A DNA stretch of 64,000 bases from Fimousia sp036311565 (GCA_036311565.1 JAXJPR010000051.1:37427-101426); one strand, 5' to 3'. Numbered from the stretch's first letter, positions 53,202 to 62,824 are shown. Program-made: numbers and translations. Notes: generated from the letters alone by a model not told the origin.

Positions 53202-53235
53202 AAAAGCAGGACGAAACGGGATTCGTTCTGCTTTT
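53202..53235. terminator. Terminator between folA and sleC-like
   Basis: AAAAGCAGGACGAA pairs with TTCGTTCTGCTTTT (one G-T pair), loop ACGGGA; works for both strands. Confidence 0.85.
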
Positions 53236-53254
53236 GCCATTATAAGAGAGTGCG

Positions 53255-54508
53255 TTAGCGCAATTCGGCGATACGGCTTACAGCTACATAAATTTCACTG
53301 ATTTTGTACCAGGTCGGATAATCCACAATTCCGCTGACAGGAAGGCCAAAAATGTTTTGAAACTTTCGTACCGCATTGGCAGTGGCTTCTCCATAACGGC
53401 CATCTGCAGATAGTTTTGGAATGGAAGGATAGGTTTGGGCAATTCGATTCAATTGCTCCTGCATTTGCCGGACTTTGTCTCCAGTTGAGCCAATGGTCAG
53501 GTTACTTCCAGGCCAGGAAGCAGGTACCCCGGATATTTCCTGGGCTGTATTGACATACATATCATCCCCATAATAATATCGGATGATTTCTACAGGGGCA
53601 TATCCCTGGTCTCCGAGATATTTTGATCCCCATTGAGTCATCCAACCTTCGCATGTGACTCTTTTGCCATCACAATATTGGGTCAAAATAGGCTGAGTAA
53701 CATTTGGGCGGGATAAAAAATTAGAAAAAATCTGGTCGACGACTTCGTTGATTGTATCAAAGGTATTTTTTCCATGAATCCATTTATGATCATAGGCAGT
53801 GGATGAGGTTATGGTAAAGTCATAGCCTTTGTTCCGATACCATTCTGTATAAACACGATTTAAGGTAAAGGACATGATTGCAAGAACATTAGCTTCAATG
53901 GTCGATCTTGGCCAGGTTGAATAGATTTCACAAGAAGCCACATTTTTGATGTAGTCTTTATATTTTACATAATAATTCTGGGCAGTGCTATCGTTAACAG
54001 AACCATCATGCACAATGATATATTCAGGAACGACAACGCGGCTTAGTACAATTTCGCCCGTTTCTTCCAATGGTTTTATTTCTGATTCTGGAATTTTTGG
54101 AGGATAATCACCGAATAAAGTGTGAGGACCTATTGTGATGACATCAATTGGGTTGCCCTGGGCCAGTATTGGCGATAATTGTGCGTCCTGAATAGAGGTA
54201 ACACCAGACATCAATTCAGCTCCAGTAATGGTCAACGGTTCGAACTCTGGAGCAGTGATGCGAAAGGTGTATTCAGAATAGGGCTGATTTTCACTAGGGG
54301 CCATGGAATATTCTAATGGTGGTGTATCTAGTGTAATGAGTTCAGTCTGACCGTTCGTATCAGTTTCTATTTTTTCAATAACAGAATTAGGGTCTCCGGT
54401 ATAAGAGATTTCTATAGAAGCATTTGAAATTGGTGCAAATCCGATGCTAGATGTAATCCGAAGTTTAATCTTACCAGTATCAGTTAAATTACTTTGTGCA
54501 GCTTTCAT
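53255..54508 (-). CDS. SleC-like spore cortex-lytic enzyme
   Basis: 417 residues, close to clostridial SleC length. An N-terminal beta domain (about 12-115), a SpoIID/LytB-like middle (about 170-330; Glu in STIEANVLAIM and the CEGWMTQWGSKYLGDQGY segment like the family's GHGVGMSQYGA), then a C-terminal peptidoglycan-binding domain (about 335-400; IGSTGDKVRQMQEQL and DGRYGEATANAVRKFQ). SleC hydrolyses cortex in germination and is activated by Csp proteases. No signal peptide. GGGGAG precedes the ATG. A sigma-K/E-like promoter lies upstream. Confidence 0.82.
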   Translation of the reverse strand: MKAAQSNLTDTGKIKLRITSSIGFAPISNASIEISYTGDPNSVIEKIETDTNGQTELITLDTPPLEYSMAPSENQPYSEYTFRITAPEFEPLTITGAELMSGVTSIQDAQLSPILAQGNPIDVITIGPHTLFGDYPPKIPESEIKPLEETGEIVLSRVVVPEYIIVHDGSVNDSTAQNYYVKYKDYIKNVASCEIYSTWPRSTIEANVLAIMSFTLNRVYTEWYRNKGYDFTITSSTAYDHKWIHGKNTFDTINEVVDQIFSNFLSRPNVTQPILTQYCDGKRVTCEGWMTQWGSKYLGDQGYAPVEIIRYYYGDDMYVNTAQEISGVPASWPGSNLTIGSTGDKVRQMQEQLNRIAQTYPSIPKLSADGRYGEATANAVRKFQNIFGLPVSGIVDYPTWYKISEIYVAVSRIAELR

Positions 54509-54535
54509 AAATTCTCCCCATGATTAGCTTTATTC

Positions 54536-54562
54536 TAGAGTATGATAAAATTGGAAAATTGT
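54536..54562 (-). promoter_or_regulatory. Candidate sigma-K/E promoter of sleC-like
   Basis: Minus strand: AC (54561-54562), 16 bases, CATACTCTA (54536-54544). Fits the sigma-K pattern AC-N(16-17)-CATANNNTA; a sigma-A-like TTGACA also lies further upstream. Confidence 0.4.
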
Positions 54563-54659
54563 TATAAACTATTTATAAAATTTGTCAATTTATGAATGAA
54601 TTGTGATATAGTAATATCAAATAGGATGAATTTGATGGATGAATCATTAGGAGGAAATT

Positions 54660-55676
54660 ATGCGAAAGAAGTATGCGATGATTGGATTGACAATTTTTAT
54701 ATCAGCAGCCCTTTGGGCAAATTCATTGAATGAAAAAACGCAAGATTCCTTTACCGGCGATACAATAGTGATGAAAGTGGGCAAATGCAGCATTACAGTA
54801 TCAGAAGCTATGATTTATTTATTAAATTGCAGGCAGCAGATTGAATCAGAATGGGGCACCGATATGTGGAGTGCAGAGACAGGTACGAATCAGGATGGGA
54901 CACCCATTACTTATGAAGAAGAAGTGAAAGAGGATATCTTAAATGATTTGAAAGTAGAAAAAACTTTGTACCAGGAAGCGCAAAAAGAAGGACTGTCACT
55001 TAGTAAAAAAGAAAAGAAAAAATGTAAAAAACTTGCAGAAAAGGAAATTAGTAAATTTCATAGTGAAGATTTGATTACTTATGAAATTACAGTGGAAAAA
55101 GTTTCTTCTTATTACAAAGAACAAAAACTGGTTGAAAAGATGTATAATCAGATTTTGAAAGATTTTGAGGCAGAATATGATCCGGAAGATTATAAGCAAA
55201 TGACGGTATATGGTGTACTATTTCCAACATTTGAGAATAATGAAGATGGGGAACAGATTGAGATGAGTCAGAAGCAAAATCACATTCAGGAAAAGAATGC
55301 TTATGAAGCATATCAGAAAGTTTCTTCTGGAGAAAAGATAACTAATATTGCAAAAGAATATAAGTTGGAATATGCAGGCGAGAAAACTTTTCGTCTATCA
55401 CAGATGGATGAAGAATATTGGAAGGAATTCAAAAATCTGGAAGATGGACAGCTTAGTAATATGTTAGTGACTGAGAATGGTTATGTATTTGTTCAGATGG
55501 TGTGTCGGGATGATAAAGAAAAAGAAAAAGAAGCCATTGCTGAAGAAATCGAAAAGCAGAAAAAAGAAATGTTTGATCGATGTTACGAAGAAAACTATAA
55601 AGAGCTTTATAAAGTAAAAATGGAGGAAGATGTCTGGAAGCAGCTTCCATTGGCATCAGAAAGTGATGAAACGTAA
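54660..55676 (+). CDS. Exported SurA/PrsA-type foldase
   Basis: 338 residues. A signal or anchor helix (about 4-20), no lipobox Cys. A helical SurA-like N-region (EDILNDLKVEKTLYQEAQKEG) and a later domain with VSSGEKITNIAKEYKLEY and LEDGQLSNMLVTENGYVFVQMV that looks like parvulin-type prolyl isomerase. It likely assists folding of exported proteins. TAGGAGG precedes the ATG. Overlaps queH by eleven bases. Confidence 0.78.
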   Translation: MRKKYAMIGLTIFISAALWANSLNEKTQDSFTGDTIVMKVGKCSITVSEAMIYLLNCRQQIESEWGTDMWSAETGTNQDGTPITYEEEVKEDILNDLKVEKTLYQEAQKEGLSLSKKEKKKCKKLAEKEISKFHSEDLITYEITVEKVSSYYKEQKLVEKMYNQILKDFEAEYDPEDYKQMTVYGVLFPTFENNEDGEQIEMSQKQNHIQEKNAYEAYQKVSSGEKITNIAKEYKLEYAGEKTFRLSQMDEEYWKEFKNLEDGQLSNMLVTENGYVFVQMVCRDDKEKEKEAIAEEIEKQKKEMFDRCYEENYKELYKVKMEEDVWKQLPLASESDET

Positions 55677-56280
55677 TTATCAAAAAGAATTAGACCAATT
55701 ATTACTAAAAGTAGAAAAACCAAAGAAATTATTTTTGCATAGTTGCTGTGCGCCTTGCAGTAGTTATGTGCTAGAGTATTTATCTCAATATTTTGAAATT
55801 ACAGTCTTTTATTATAATCCAAATATTTCGCCAGAATCCGAATATCAGAACCGGGTAGAAGAACAAAAGAGACTGATCCGTGAAATGAAAACGGGATATA
55901 CCGTTCGTTTTATAGAAGGTAAATATCAGCCAGAGCAGTTTTATCATATGGCAGAAGGCATGGAAGAATTGCCGGAAGGTGGTAAGCGTTGTTATGCATG
56001 CTATGAAATGCGTATGAGGGAAACTGCGAAAATGGCGGAAGAAGAAGGTGCAGATTATTTTACAACAACTTTATCCATTAGTCCTTACAAAAATGCCAGT
56101 TGGATCAATGAAATTGGTGAAAAATTAGAACAGGAATATGGAATAAAGCATCTTCCATCTGATTTTAAAAAGAAAAATGGATATCGCAGATCGATTGAAT
56201 TATCCAAAGAATATGGGTTGTATCGACAGGATTATTGTGGATGCATCTTTTCGAAGATGGAACGGGAACAACAAAAATGA
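55666..56280 (+). CDS. queH: Epoxyqueuosine reductase QueH
   Basis: Last step of queuosine tRNA modification. 204 residues from the ATG at 55666, which lies inside the foldase gene. Conserved motifs are FLHSCCAPCSSY (CCxPC), RCYACYEMRM and CGCIFS, the iron-sulfur and second-metal cysteines of the DUF208/QueH family. The ribosome site is weak (GAAAG), as for coupled genes. No other queuosine genes are nearby. Confidence 0.9.
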   Translation: MKRNYQKELDQLLLKVEKPKKLFLHSCCAPCSSYVLEYLSQYFEITVFYYNPNISPESEYQNRVEEQKRLIREMKTGYTVRFIEGKYQPEQFYHMAEGMEELPEGGKRCYACYEMRMRETAKMAEEEGADYFTTTLSISPYKNASWINEIGEKLEQEYGIKHLPSDFKKKNGYRRSIELSKEYGLYRQDYCGCIFSKMEREQQK

Positions 56281-56342
56281 AAGTTAAAAAAGTAAATATT
56301 TCATCGTAAATACTTTTAAAATAATGAAATTAAGAAAAAGTC

Positions 56343-56371
56343 TTGTAATTTTTTTAGAAGTATGATAGAAT
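56343..56371 (+). promoter_or_regulatory. Sigma-A promoter of carAB
   Basis: TTGTAA (56343-56348), 17-base spacer, TAGAAT (56366-56371), leaving about 140 bases of leader. Confidence 0.6.
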
Positions 56372-56523
56372 CTTTACAATTTAAGAAGAAAGAGAGCTTT
56401 GGGGGAATTAGGTTAGCGTTATTGGCGATTTATGCGGTTGTTGATAACGTCTATATAAGTATTCCTATTTTAATGGCCTCTTTTTTTTTGAGCTTTTTTA
56501 GGAAAGGAAAGGTGACACAATGA
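56362..56523 (+). CDS. Possible 53-codon leader frame before carA
   Basis: An ATG at 56362 begins 53 open codons ending in a TGA that overlaps the carA ATG (ATGA). The product would be hydrophobic and end in a basic tail (FFRKGKVTQ), like a small membrane or leader peptide. However, the ATG overlaps the carAB -10 box and has only a weak ribosome site, so it would need an upstream promoter. A chance frame is quite possible. Confidence 0.25.
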   Translation: MIESLQFKKKESFGGIRLALLAIYAVVDNVYISIPILMASFFLSFFRKGKVTQ

Positions 56524-57593
56524 AGGCATTTTTGATTCTAGAAGATGGCCATGTATTTGAAGGCCAGAGCTTTGGAGCTGTCAAAGAGGTTGTATGTGAA
56601 GTGGTATTCAATACATCCATGACAGGATATTTAGAGGTATTAACAGATCCGTCTTATCAGGGACAGGGTGTTGTTATGACTTATCCATTAATTGGAAACT
56701 ATGGAATCTGTTTTGAAGATATGGAATCTAGAAAAGTATGGCCAACCGCATTTATTGTCCGTGAAGTTTCTAGACTTGCAAGTAATTTTAGAAAAGAGGG
56801 AGATCTTGATACATTTTTAAAAGATCAGGATATTCCAGGAATCTGTGGAATTGATACAAGAGCTTTAACAAAAATTCTTCGGGAAAAAGGAACCATGAAT
56901 GGAATGCTTACCACAGACGAAAATTTTGATAAAGATAAGGTATTAGAAAAAGTAAAAGAATATTGTGTTGTTGATGCAGTAAAAACAGTAACATGTGATA
57001 AACCTAGACATTATGATGGAGATGGATTTAAAGTTGCATTATTAGATCTTGGTACAAAGAACAATATTGAACGATGTCTGGTAGAAAGAGGATGCGAAGT
57101 GACTGTTTATCCTGCAGATACAAAAGCAGAAACAATTATAGCGTCTAACCCGGATGGCATTATGTTATCGAATGGCCCGGGGGATCCAAAAGAATGTGTC
57201 ACAATTATTGAAGAACTTAAAAAATTATATGAAAGTGAAATTCCTATTTTTGCTATTTGTCTGGGACATCAGTTGATGGCTTTAGCAGTTGGAGGCGATA
57301 CCCAAAAAATGAAATATGGACATCGCGGAGGAAATCATCCAGTAAAAGATTTAAAAACTGGAAAAGTCTATATTTCTTCACAAAACCATGGATATGTAGT
57401 AAAGGAAGAAAGCATTGATAGAAATATTGCAGAAGTAGCTTTTATTAATGTTAATGATAAAACAGTTGAAGGCCTTCATTATTTGAATAAAAATATTTTA
57501 ACCGTTCAGTTTCATCCAGAGGCTTGTCCAGGTCCTATTGATTCAAACTTCTTATTTGATGAATTTATGAATATGATGGAGGTGTCCCAATAA
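56520..57593 (+). CDS. carA: Carbamoyl-phosphate synthase small subunit
   Basis: Glutaminase subunit feeding ammonia to CarB for arginine and pyrimidine synthesis. 357 residues: the N-terminal domain with TSMTGYLEVLTDPSY, then a class I amidotransferase with Cys247 in AICLGHQ and His/Glu in VQFHPEA near residue 332. GGAAAGGTG precedes the ATG. Its stop overlaps the carB start (TAATG). Confidence 0.97.
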   Translation: MKAFLILEDGHVFEGQSFGAVKEVVCEVVFNTSMTGYLEVLTDPSYQGQGVVMTYPLIGNYGICFEDMESRKVWPTAFIVREVSRLASNFRKEGDLDTFLKDQDIPGICGIDTRALTKILREKGTMNGMLTTDENFDKDKVLEKVKEYCVVDAVKTVTCDKPRHYDGDGFKVALLDLGTKNNIERCLVERGCEVTVYPADTKAETIIASNPDGIMLSNGPGDPKECVTIIEELKKLYESEIPIFAICLGHQLMALAVGGDTQKMKYGHRGGNHPVKDLKTGKVYISSQNHGYVVKEESIDRNIAEVAFINVNDKTVEGLHYLNKNILTVQFHPEACPGPIDSNFLFDEFMNMMEVSQ

Positions 57594-60500
57594 TGCCAAA
57601 AGATAATAATATTAAAAAAGTATTAGTAATTGGTTCTGGTCCGATTGTCATTGGACAGGCAGCAGAGTTTGATTATGCCGGTACACAGGCATGTCGTTCT
57701 TTAAAAGAAGAAGGAATTGAGGTTGTATTAGTAAACTCTAATCCAGCAACTATTATGACAGATAAAAATATTGCGGACAAAGTTTATATTGAACCATTAA
57801 CGGTAGAAGTCGTAGAAAAATTAATTTTAAAGGAAAAACCAGATAGTGTGCTTCCGACTTTAGGAGGTCAGGCAGCATTAAACATTGCTATGGAATTAGA
57901 AGAACGAGGATTCTTAAAAGAAAACCGCGTTCGTCTGATCGGTACTTCTGCAAAAACAATCAAGAAAGCAGAAGATAGACAGGAATTTAAAGATACTATG
58001 GAAAAAATTGGTGAACCAATTGCTCCAAGTAAAGTAGTAAATAATGTTGCAGATGGATTGGATTTTGTAAAAGAAATCGGATATCCAGTGGTACTTCGTC
58101 CTGCTTATACATTAGGTGGAAGCGGTGGCGGAATTGCAGATAACGAAGAAGAATTTATTGCAATCTTAGAAAATGGTCTTCGTTTGAGCCGTGTAAATGA
58201 AGTATTGGTAGAACGTTGTATTGCAGGATGGAAAGAAATCGAATACGAAGTAATGCGAGATGCCAATGGAACCTGTATTACCGTATGTAATATGGAAAAC
58301 TTAGACCCAGTAGGAGTTCATACTGGAGACAGTATTGTAGTTGCACCATCACAGACACTGGGTGATAAAGAATACCAGATGCTTCGTACTTCAGCTTTAA
58401 AAATTATTTCTGAGTTGAATGTAGAAGGTGGATGTAATGTACAGTATGCTTTAAATCCAGAATCATTTGAATATTGTGTTATTGAGGTCAATCCGCGTGT
58501 CAGCCGTTCTTCTGCACTGGCTTCAAAAGCAACTGGCTACCCAATTGCAAAAGTAACAGCAAAAATTGCGTTAGGATACCATTTAGATGAAATTATTAAT
58601 GCGGTTACTGGAAAAACATATGCAAGTTTTGAACCAACACTTGATTACTGTGTTGTTAAGATTCCAAGACTTCCATTTGATAAATTTATTCAGGCACAGA
58701 GAACATTAACGACTCAGATGAAAGCAACTGGGGAAGTTATGAGTATTTGTACAAATTTTGAAGGTGCATTGATGAAAGCGATTCGTTCACTGGAACAGAA
58801 TGTAGACAGCTTAGATCATGGTCCTTATAAGACATTTACAGATGAACAGCTTGCAAAAGAATTAGAAAAAGTTGATGATTTACGTATCTATGTAATTGCA
58901 GAATGTATCCGCAGGGGTGTTTCTTTAGAAGAAATTACAAGAGTAACAAAGATTGATTTATGGTTCCTGGATAAGATTGCGATCTTAGTAGAAATGGAAC
59001 AGAAATTAAGAGAAGCAAAAGAATTAGACAAAGAATTATTGGCAGAAGCAAAACGCTTAGAATTCCCTGATTCAGTCATTGCAAGATTTACAGGAAAAAC
59101 TGCTGATGAAATCAAAGAACTGCGTTTGGCATATGGAATTACTGCTGCTTATAAAATTGTAGATACTTGTGCAGCAGAATTTCAAGCTATGACACCTTAC
59201 TATTATTCCTGCTATGGAAGTGTCAATGAAGTAGAATCTGTCAATAAAAAGAAAAAGGTAATGGTACTTGGATCCGGACCAATCAGAATTGGACAGGGAA
59301 TCGAATTTGATTATTGTTCCGTACACAGTGTTTGGGCATTAAAAGAAGCTGGTTATGAAACAATTATCGTAAACAATAATCCAGAAACTGTTTCTACAGA
59401 CTTTGACATTGCAGATAAGCTGTACTTTGAACCATTGACAGCGGAAGATGTGGAAAGCATTGTAAATCTGGAAAAACCAGACGGTGCAGTGGTACAGTTC
59501 GGAGGACAGACTGCGATTAAATTAACAGAAGCGCTTCGTAAAATGGGAGTTCCAATTTTAGGAACAAGTGCTGAAAATGTAGATGCAGCTGAAGATAGAG
59601 AATTATTTGATGAAATCTTAGAAGAATGCTGTATACCAAGACCAAAAGGAACCACAGTATTTACAGTTGATGAAGCATTAGAAGCAGCACATAATCTGGG
59701 ATATCCAGTTTTAGTAAGACCATCTTACGTACTTGGTGGACAAGGTATGCAGATTGCAGTATCTGATGAAGATATTGTCCAGTATCTTGGAATTATCAAT
59801 CGTCAGCATCAGGAGCATCCAATCCTGATTGATAAATATTTAATGGGAAAAGAAGTAGAAGTAGATGCTGTATGTGATGGCACTGATGTATTAATTCCAG
59901 GTATTATGGAGCATATTGAAAGAGCCGGAATCCATTCTGGAGATAGTATTTCTGTATATCCATCTTTGAATATTTCTCCAAAAATCAAGCGTGTCATCGA
60001 AGATTATACAAGAAAACTTGCAAAATCATTGCACGTAATAGGATTGATCAATATTCAGTTTATTGTATACCAGGATGAAGTGTATGTGATTGAGGTAAAT
60101 CCACGTTCTAGCCGTACCGTTCCTTATATTAGTAAGGTTACAGGTATTCCGATTGTTGACCTGGCATCTCAGGTAATCGTAGGAGCTAAAATTCGTGATT
60201 TAGGATATGAACCAGGATTACAAAAAGAATCTGAATATTTTGCAGTAAAAATGCCGGTATTCTCTTTTGAAAAACTTCGTGGTGCAGAAATCAGTTTGGG
60301 ACCAGAAATGAAATCAACAGGAGAATGTCTGGGTATTTCAAAAGATTATAATGAAGCGTTATATAAGGCATTCTTAGGAAATGGAGTAGACTTACCAAAG
60401 CATAAGAAAATGATCTTAACAGTAAAAGATTCTGATAAATTAGAAGCAGTAGAAGTCGGAAAACGTTTTACAGCATTGGGATACCACATTTATTCTACAA

Positions 60501-60793
60501 AGAGCACTTGTCGTGTATTAAGAGAAAATGGTGTGCCAGCAACACATATTAATAAAATAGAAGAAGAATCACCAAACTTATTAGATTTAATCTTAAGTCA
60601 TGAAATTGATTTGGTAATTGATACCCCTTCTCAGGGAGTTGGAAAGAGTAAAGATGGTTTCTTAATTCGAAGAAATGCAATTGAAACAGGCGTTACTTGT
60701 CTGACATCTTTGGATACAGCAAATGCACTTCTTACAAGTTTAGAAACAGCACACAAAGAGCGATTAACATTGATTGATATTGCGGCTATTTAG
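57593..60793 (+). CDS. carB: Carbamoyl-phosphate synthase large subunit
   Basis: 1066 residues, full length, two ATP-grasp halves. First half begins KKVLVIGSGPIVIGQAAEFD; second begins VMVLGSGPIRIGQGIEFD near residue 557. Ligand segments RPAYTLGGSGGG and RPSYVLGGQGM are both present, with an MGS-like regulatory domain at about 935-1060. It makes carbamoyl phosphate from bicarbonate, ammonia and two ATP. The start overlaps carA. Confidence 0.98.
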   Translation: MPKDNNIKKVLVIGSGPIVIGQAAEFDYAGTQACRSLKEEGIEVVLVNSNPATIMTDKNIADKVYIEPLTVEVVEKLILKEKPDSVLPTLGGQAALNIAMELEERGFLKENRVRLIGTSAKTIKKAEDRQEFKDTMEKIGEPIAPSKVVNNVADGLDFVKEIGYPVVLRPAYTLGGSGGGIADNEEEFIAILENGLRLSRVNEVLVERCIAGWKEIEYEVMRDANGTCITVCNMENLDPVGVHTGDSIVVAPSQTLGDKEYQMLRTSALKIISELNVEGGCNVQYALNPESFEYCVIEVNPRVSRSSALASKATGYPIAKVTAKIALGYHLDEIINAVTGKTYASFEPTLDYCVVKIPRLPFDKFIQAQRTLTTQMKATGEVMSICTNFEGALMKAIRSLEQNVDSLDHGPYKTFTDEQLAKELEKVDDLRIYVIAECIRRGVSLEEITRVTKIDLWFLDKIAILVEMEQKLREAKELDKELLAEAKRLEFPDSVIARFTGKTADEIKELRLAYGITAAYKIVDTCAAEFQAMTPYYYSCYGSVNEVESVNKKKKVMVLGSGPIRIGQGIEFDYCSVHSVWALKEAGYETIIVNNNPETVSTDFDIADKLYFEPLTAEDVESIVNLEKPDGAVVQFGGQTAIKLTEALRKMGVPILGTSAENVDAAEDRELFDEILEECCIPRPKGTTVFTVDEALEAAHNLGYPVLVRPSYVLGGQGMQIAVSDEDIVQYLGIINRQHQEHPILIDKYLMGKEVEVDAVCDGTDVLIPGIMEHIERAGIHSGDSISVYPSLNISPKIKRVIEDYTRKLAKSLHVIGLINIQFIVYQDEVYVIEVNPRSSRTVPYISKVTGIPIVDLASQVIVGAKIRDLGYEPGLQKESEYFAVKMPVFSFEKLRGAEISLGPEMKSTGECLGISKDYNEALYKAFLGNGVDLPKHKKMILTVKDSDKLEAVEVGKRFTALGYHIYSTKSTCRVLRENGVPATHINKIEEESPNLLDLILSHEIDLVIDTPSQGVGKSKDGFLIRRNAIETGVTCLTSLDTANALLTSLETAHKERLTLIDIAAI

Positions 60794-60804
60794 GAAATGC
60801 AAAG

Positions 60805-60837
60805 AAACGCCGGGGAGAAATTCTTTCCGGCGTTTTC
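60805..60837 (+). terminator. Terminator after carB
   Basis: AAACGCCGG pairs with CCGGCGTTT around a GAGAAATTCTTT loop region, then TTCCC. Confidence 0.75.
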
Positions 60838-60843
60838 CCTTTG

Positions 60844-60872
60844 TTGACAAAGAAATCAATAGTTGTTACAAT
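60844..60872 (+). promoter_or_regulatory. Sigma-A promoter of glnA
   Basis: TTGACA (60844-60849), 17-base spacer, TACAAT (60867-60872). Confidence 0.8.
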
Positions 60873-60917
60873 CAACTTAAATACGCGCTTTGTTATGAGA
60901 GGAAAGGAGATGTAAGG

Positions 60918-62249
60918 ATGTCTCATTATACAAAACAAGACATTATGCGTCTTGTGGAAGAAAATGATGTAGAATTTATCCGTCTTCAATTTACGGATGT
61001 ATTTGGTACTTTGAAAAATGTTGCAATTACTGCTAGACAACTAGAAAAGGCATTAGATAATAAATGTATGTTTGACGGTTCATCTGTGGATGGATTTGTT
61101 CGTATTGATGAATCCGATATGTATTTATATCCAGATTTAGATACATTTAGTATTTTTTCCTGGAGATCTTCCAGTGTTCGGGTTGCACGTCTGATCTGCG
61201 ATGTATATCGTCCAGATGGAGTACCGTTTGAAGGAGATCCAAGAGGAGTCTTGAAACGAGTATTAAGAAAAGCTGCAAAAATGGGATATAATTTCTGTGT
61301 AGGACCAGAATGTGAATTTTTCCTATTCCATACAGATGAAGAAGGAAGACCAACCACGATTACCCATGAAAAAGCAGGATATTTTGATGTTGCACCTTTG
61401 GATTTAGGTGAAAATGCCCGCAGAGATATTGTTTTGACTTTAGAAGAAATGGGATTTGAAATCGAAGCTTCTCATCACGAAGTTGCACCAGCTCAGCATG
61501 AAATTGATTTTAAATATACCAATGCATTAAAAACTGCAGATAATATTATGACTTTTAAGTTAGTCGTAAAATCAATTGCGAAACGCCATGGACTATATGC
61601 AAGTTTTATGCCAAAACCAATCACAGAAGTCGATGGTTCAGGTATGCATATCAATATGTCATTATGGCAGAATGGAAAGAATATCTTTGCCGATTCAAAA
61701 GGAAAATTGGGAATTAGTGATATTGGATATCACTTCCTTGCAGGAATTTTAAAATATGCACCAGACATGGCACTGATTACTAATCCGTTGATTAATTCTT
61801 ATAAACGATTGGTTCCAGGCTATGAGGCACCGATTGATGTTACATGGTCTACAAGCAACCGTAGTCCATTGGTACGTATACCAGCAGCGAGAGGAGTAGG
61901 AACAAGATTGGAATTCCGTTCTCCAGATGCAGCGGCTAATCCATATCTTGCTTTGGCGATTTGTTTGGCAGCAGGACTGGCAGGAATCGAAGAGAAGATG
62001 GAACCGGGACCACAGATGGATGGAAATCAATATGAAATGAGTCGTGAAGAGCGTACGGCTGCAGATATCAAATCTCTTCCAAGAGACATGAGAGAATCCA
62101 TTCATGCTTTTAGAAAATCAAAATTTATGAAAGAAATCTTAGGAGATCATATTTATGATAAATATCTAAGTGCAAAGACAAAAGAATTACAATCTTATCA
62201 AAGTCAAGTAACAGACTGGGAAATCAATGAATATTTATATAAAATTTAA
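60918..62249 (+). CDS. glnA: Glutamine synthetase, type I
   Basis: 443 residues, the length of the GSI-alpha form that is not adenylylated. Start is the ATG at 60918 after GAAAGGAG. The DGSSVDGF start region, GPECEFFLF metal site near residue 130, SHHEVAPAQHEIDF, and the VPGYEAP segment are all present. It makes glutamine from glutamate, ammonia and ATP. The ANTAR regulator follows, a pairing often seen in Clostridia for nitrogen control. Confidence 0.97.
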   Translation: MSHYTKQDIMRLVEENDVEFIRLQFTDVFGTLKNVAITARQLEKALDNKCMFDGSSVDGFVRIDESDMYLYPDLDTFSIFSWRSSSVRVARLICDVYRPDGVPFEGDPRGVLKRVLRKAAKMGYNFCVGPECEFFLFHTDEEGRPTTITHEKAGYFDVAPLDLGENARRDIVLTLEEMGFEIEASHHEVAPAQHEIDFKYTNALKTADNIMTFKLVVKSIAKRHGLYASFMPKPITEVDGSGMHINMSLWQNGKNIFADSKGKLGISDIGYHFLAGILKYAPDMALITNPLINSYKRLVPGYEAPIDVTWSTSNRSPLVRIPAARGVGTRLEFRSPDAAANPYLALAICLAAGLAGIEEKMEPGPQMDGNQYEMSREERTAADIKSLPRDMRESIHAFRKSKFMKEILGDHIYDKYLSAKTKELQSYQSQVTDWEINEYLYKI

Positions 62250-62252
62250 TGG

Positions 62253-62270
62253 CATTCGGATAATCGAATG
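62253..62270 (+). repeat. Hairpin between glnA and the ANTAR gene
   Basis: Perfect six-base stem CATTCG/CGAATG with a six-base loop GATAAT, directly before the ribosome site of the next gene. The loop lacks the A1-G4 pattern of ANTAR target hairpins. Confidence 0.45.
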
Positions 62271-62281
62271 GAGGTGGATGT

Positions 62282-62824
62282 GTGATTAATGTTATCGTAT
62301 TATTTCCCAAACCAAGTGATGCCAAGAATATCCGAAATGTTTTAATGCGAAGTGGAATTGATGTAACCGCAGTCTGTACTTCAGGAAGTCAGGTGATAAG
62401 TAGAATTGGTGATCTGAATGAAGGATTGATTGTATGCGGATATAAATATACAGATATGATATATCATGAACTTCGGGAATATCTGCCGAAGGAATTTGAG
62501 ATGTTGGTAATTGCTTCCCGTGTCCACTGGGAAGAATTACAATATCAGGATATATATTGCCTGTCCATGCCGATTAAAGTCTATGCATTGGTGGAGCAGG
62601 TACAGCAGATTCTTGAGAAAATTGTGGTTCGCAAGAGAAAACAAAAGAAAAAATTAAAAGAACGAACACCAGAACAAAAAGCGTTGATTGAAGAAGCAAA
62701 ATCTATTATTATGCAGAATAATGGAATGACAGAAGCAGAAGCACACAGTTATCTGCAAAAGTATAGTATGGACAGCGGTATGAATATGGTTGAGACTGCA
62801 AAGATGATATTAGAAGTGTTTTAA
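62282..62824 (+). CDS. ANTAR-domain regulator
   Basis: 180 residues from a GTG at 62282 after GGAGGTGG. The N-terminal 115 residues look like a receiver fold, but the usual phospho-acceptor Asp is not visible (the matching segment is GLIVCGYKY). The C-terminal ANTAR domain (about 128-178; ALIEEAKSIIMQNNGMTEAEAHSYLQ) binds RNA hairpins and blocks termination in known members. Paired with glnA, it probably controls nitrogen genes by antitermination. Confidence 0.88.
   Translation: MINVIVLFPKPSDAKNIRNVLMRSGIDVTAVCTSGSQVISRIGDLNEGLIVCGYKYTDMIYHELREYLPKEFEMLVIASRVHWEELQYQDIYCLSMPIKVYALVEQVQQILEKIVVRKRKQKKKLKERTPEQKALIEEAKSIIMQNNGMTEAEAHSYLQKYSMDSGMNMVETAKMILEVF

Noticed and set aside
62253..62270. 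ANTAR-target hairpin between glnA and the regulator
   Set aside because: Only one hairpin is present and its loop GATAAT lacks A at position 1 and G at position 4.
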